A program made the position numbers and the translations under genes. This document shows positions 4,969-5,062 of a stretch of 5,062 bases of DNA, piece by piece. Origin of the DNA: Candidatus Altarchaeales archaeon (GTDB lineage Archaea > Altiarchaeota > Altiarchaeia > IMC4 > SCGC-AAA252-I15); the NCBI GenBank assembly GCA_014729705.1, contig WJJK01000100.1, forward strand, positions 1 to 5,062. Reading direction: 5' to 3'. The notes beneath the pieces are model-generated. The model ran no database searches. It saw only the letters and a program-made list of their open reading frames with translations, and was not told where the DNA came from. Position 1 is the first letter of the stretch. Each line of letters opens with the position of its first letter.

Positions 4969-5062
4969 TGATAACACCGATACAGCTCAAGGAAATTATC
5001 ACGAAGAACGCGTATGGTTACAAGGCGCTTTTCTCGAGTGATACATTTTTTAAGAGGATACC
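4968..5062 (+). CDS. Start of a further gene, 31 codons visible, unknown function
   Basis: An open frame starts at the ATG overlapping the previous stop (TAATG) and runs to the right edge. It reads MITPIQLKEIITKNAYGYK and then ALFSSDTFFKRI. GGAG at 4959-4962, five bases before the ATG, supports the start. The first residues look like an amphipathic helix (PIQLKEIITKNA). Too little is visible to name a family. The tight overlap says it belongs to the same transcription unit as the glycosyltransferase before it. Confidence 0.7.
   Translation, partial: MITPIQLKEIITKNAYGYKALFSSDTFFKRI

Noticed and set aside
1..5062. CRISPR array, tRNA or rRNA gene
   Set aside because: No regularly spaced direct repeats, no cloverleaf with a GTTCRA-type arm and no rRNA-like conserved stretch were seen while reading both strands.

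Overview
The window looks like a compact, all-plus-strand stretch of a bacterial mobile genome. A tailed-phage genome or prophage is the favoured reading; a bacterial glycosylation island is the alternative. The reasons are: genes packed end to end with 1-8 nt overlaps, several Shine-Dalgarno-like sites (clearest AAGGAG at 1734-1739), short ORFan-like proteins, a protein resembling the small ADP-ribosyltransferase (ART) domains of phage polyvalent proteins, and an IS200/IS605-type tnpB. No capsid, tail or replication gene is visible, so phage origin is inferred.

Region 1 (1 to about 935) is the 3' part of an IS605/IS1341-type element. It carries the C-terminal 307 residues of a TnpB RNA-guided nuclease with all three RuvC acidic motifs and the zinc finger. 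The frame is open to the left edge, so the true start lies outside the window. The last ~130 bases can fold into four successive small hairpins, as expected for the reRNA/omega-RNA scaffold at the right end of such elements. This part is very AT-rich (23-37% GC in lines counted by hand), against about 42-57% in lines counted downstream, so the composition break marks the element's edge.

Region 2 (962-5062) is a head-to-tail gene series: GT-A glycosyltransferase (962-1735), a 103-residue protein with a histone-like Lys/Arg-rich tail (1746-2057), glycosyltransferase (2057-2791), ART-like protein (2785-3204), a second glycosyltransferase about 49% identical to the previous one (3231-3965), a 59-residue ribbon-helix-helix (RHH) regulator (3990-4169), a fourth and unrelated putative glycosyltransferase (4162-4968), and the first 31 codons of another gene (4968 onward). 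No gene-free stretch exceeds 35 bases.

Together, four sugar-nucleotide-dependent transferases, an NAD-type transferase fold and a basic-tailed protein suggest a modification cassette. It could decorate a virion protein, host surface glycan or DNA base. The sequence does not show which. The small RHH gene probably controls itself and the downstream genes through an AT-rich array of TCTAT repeats just before its start.
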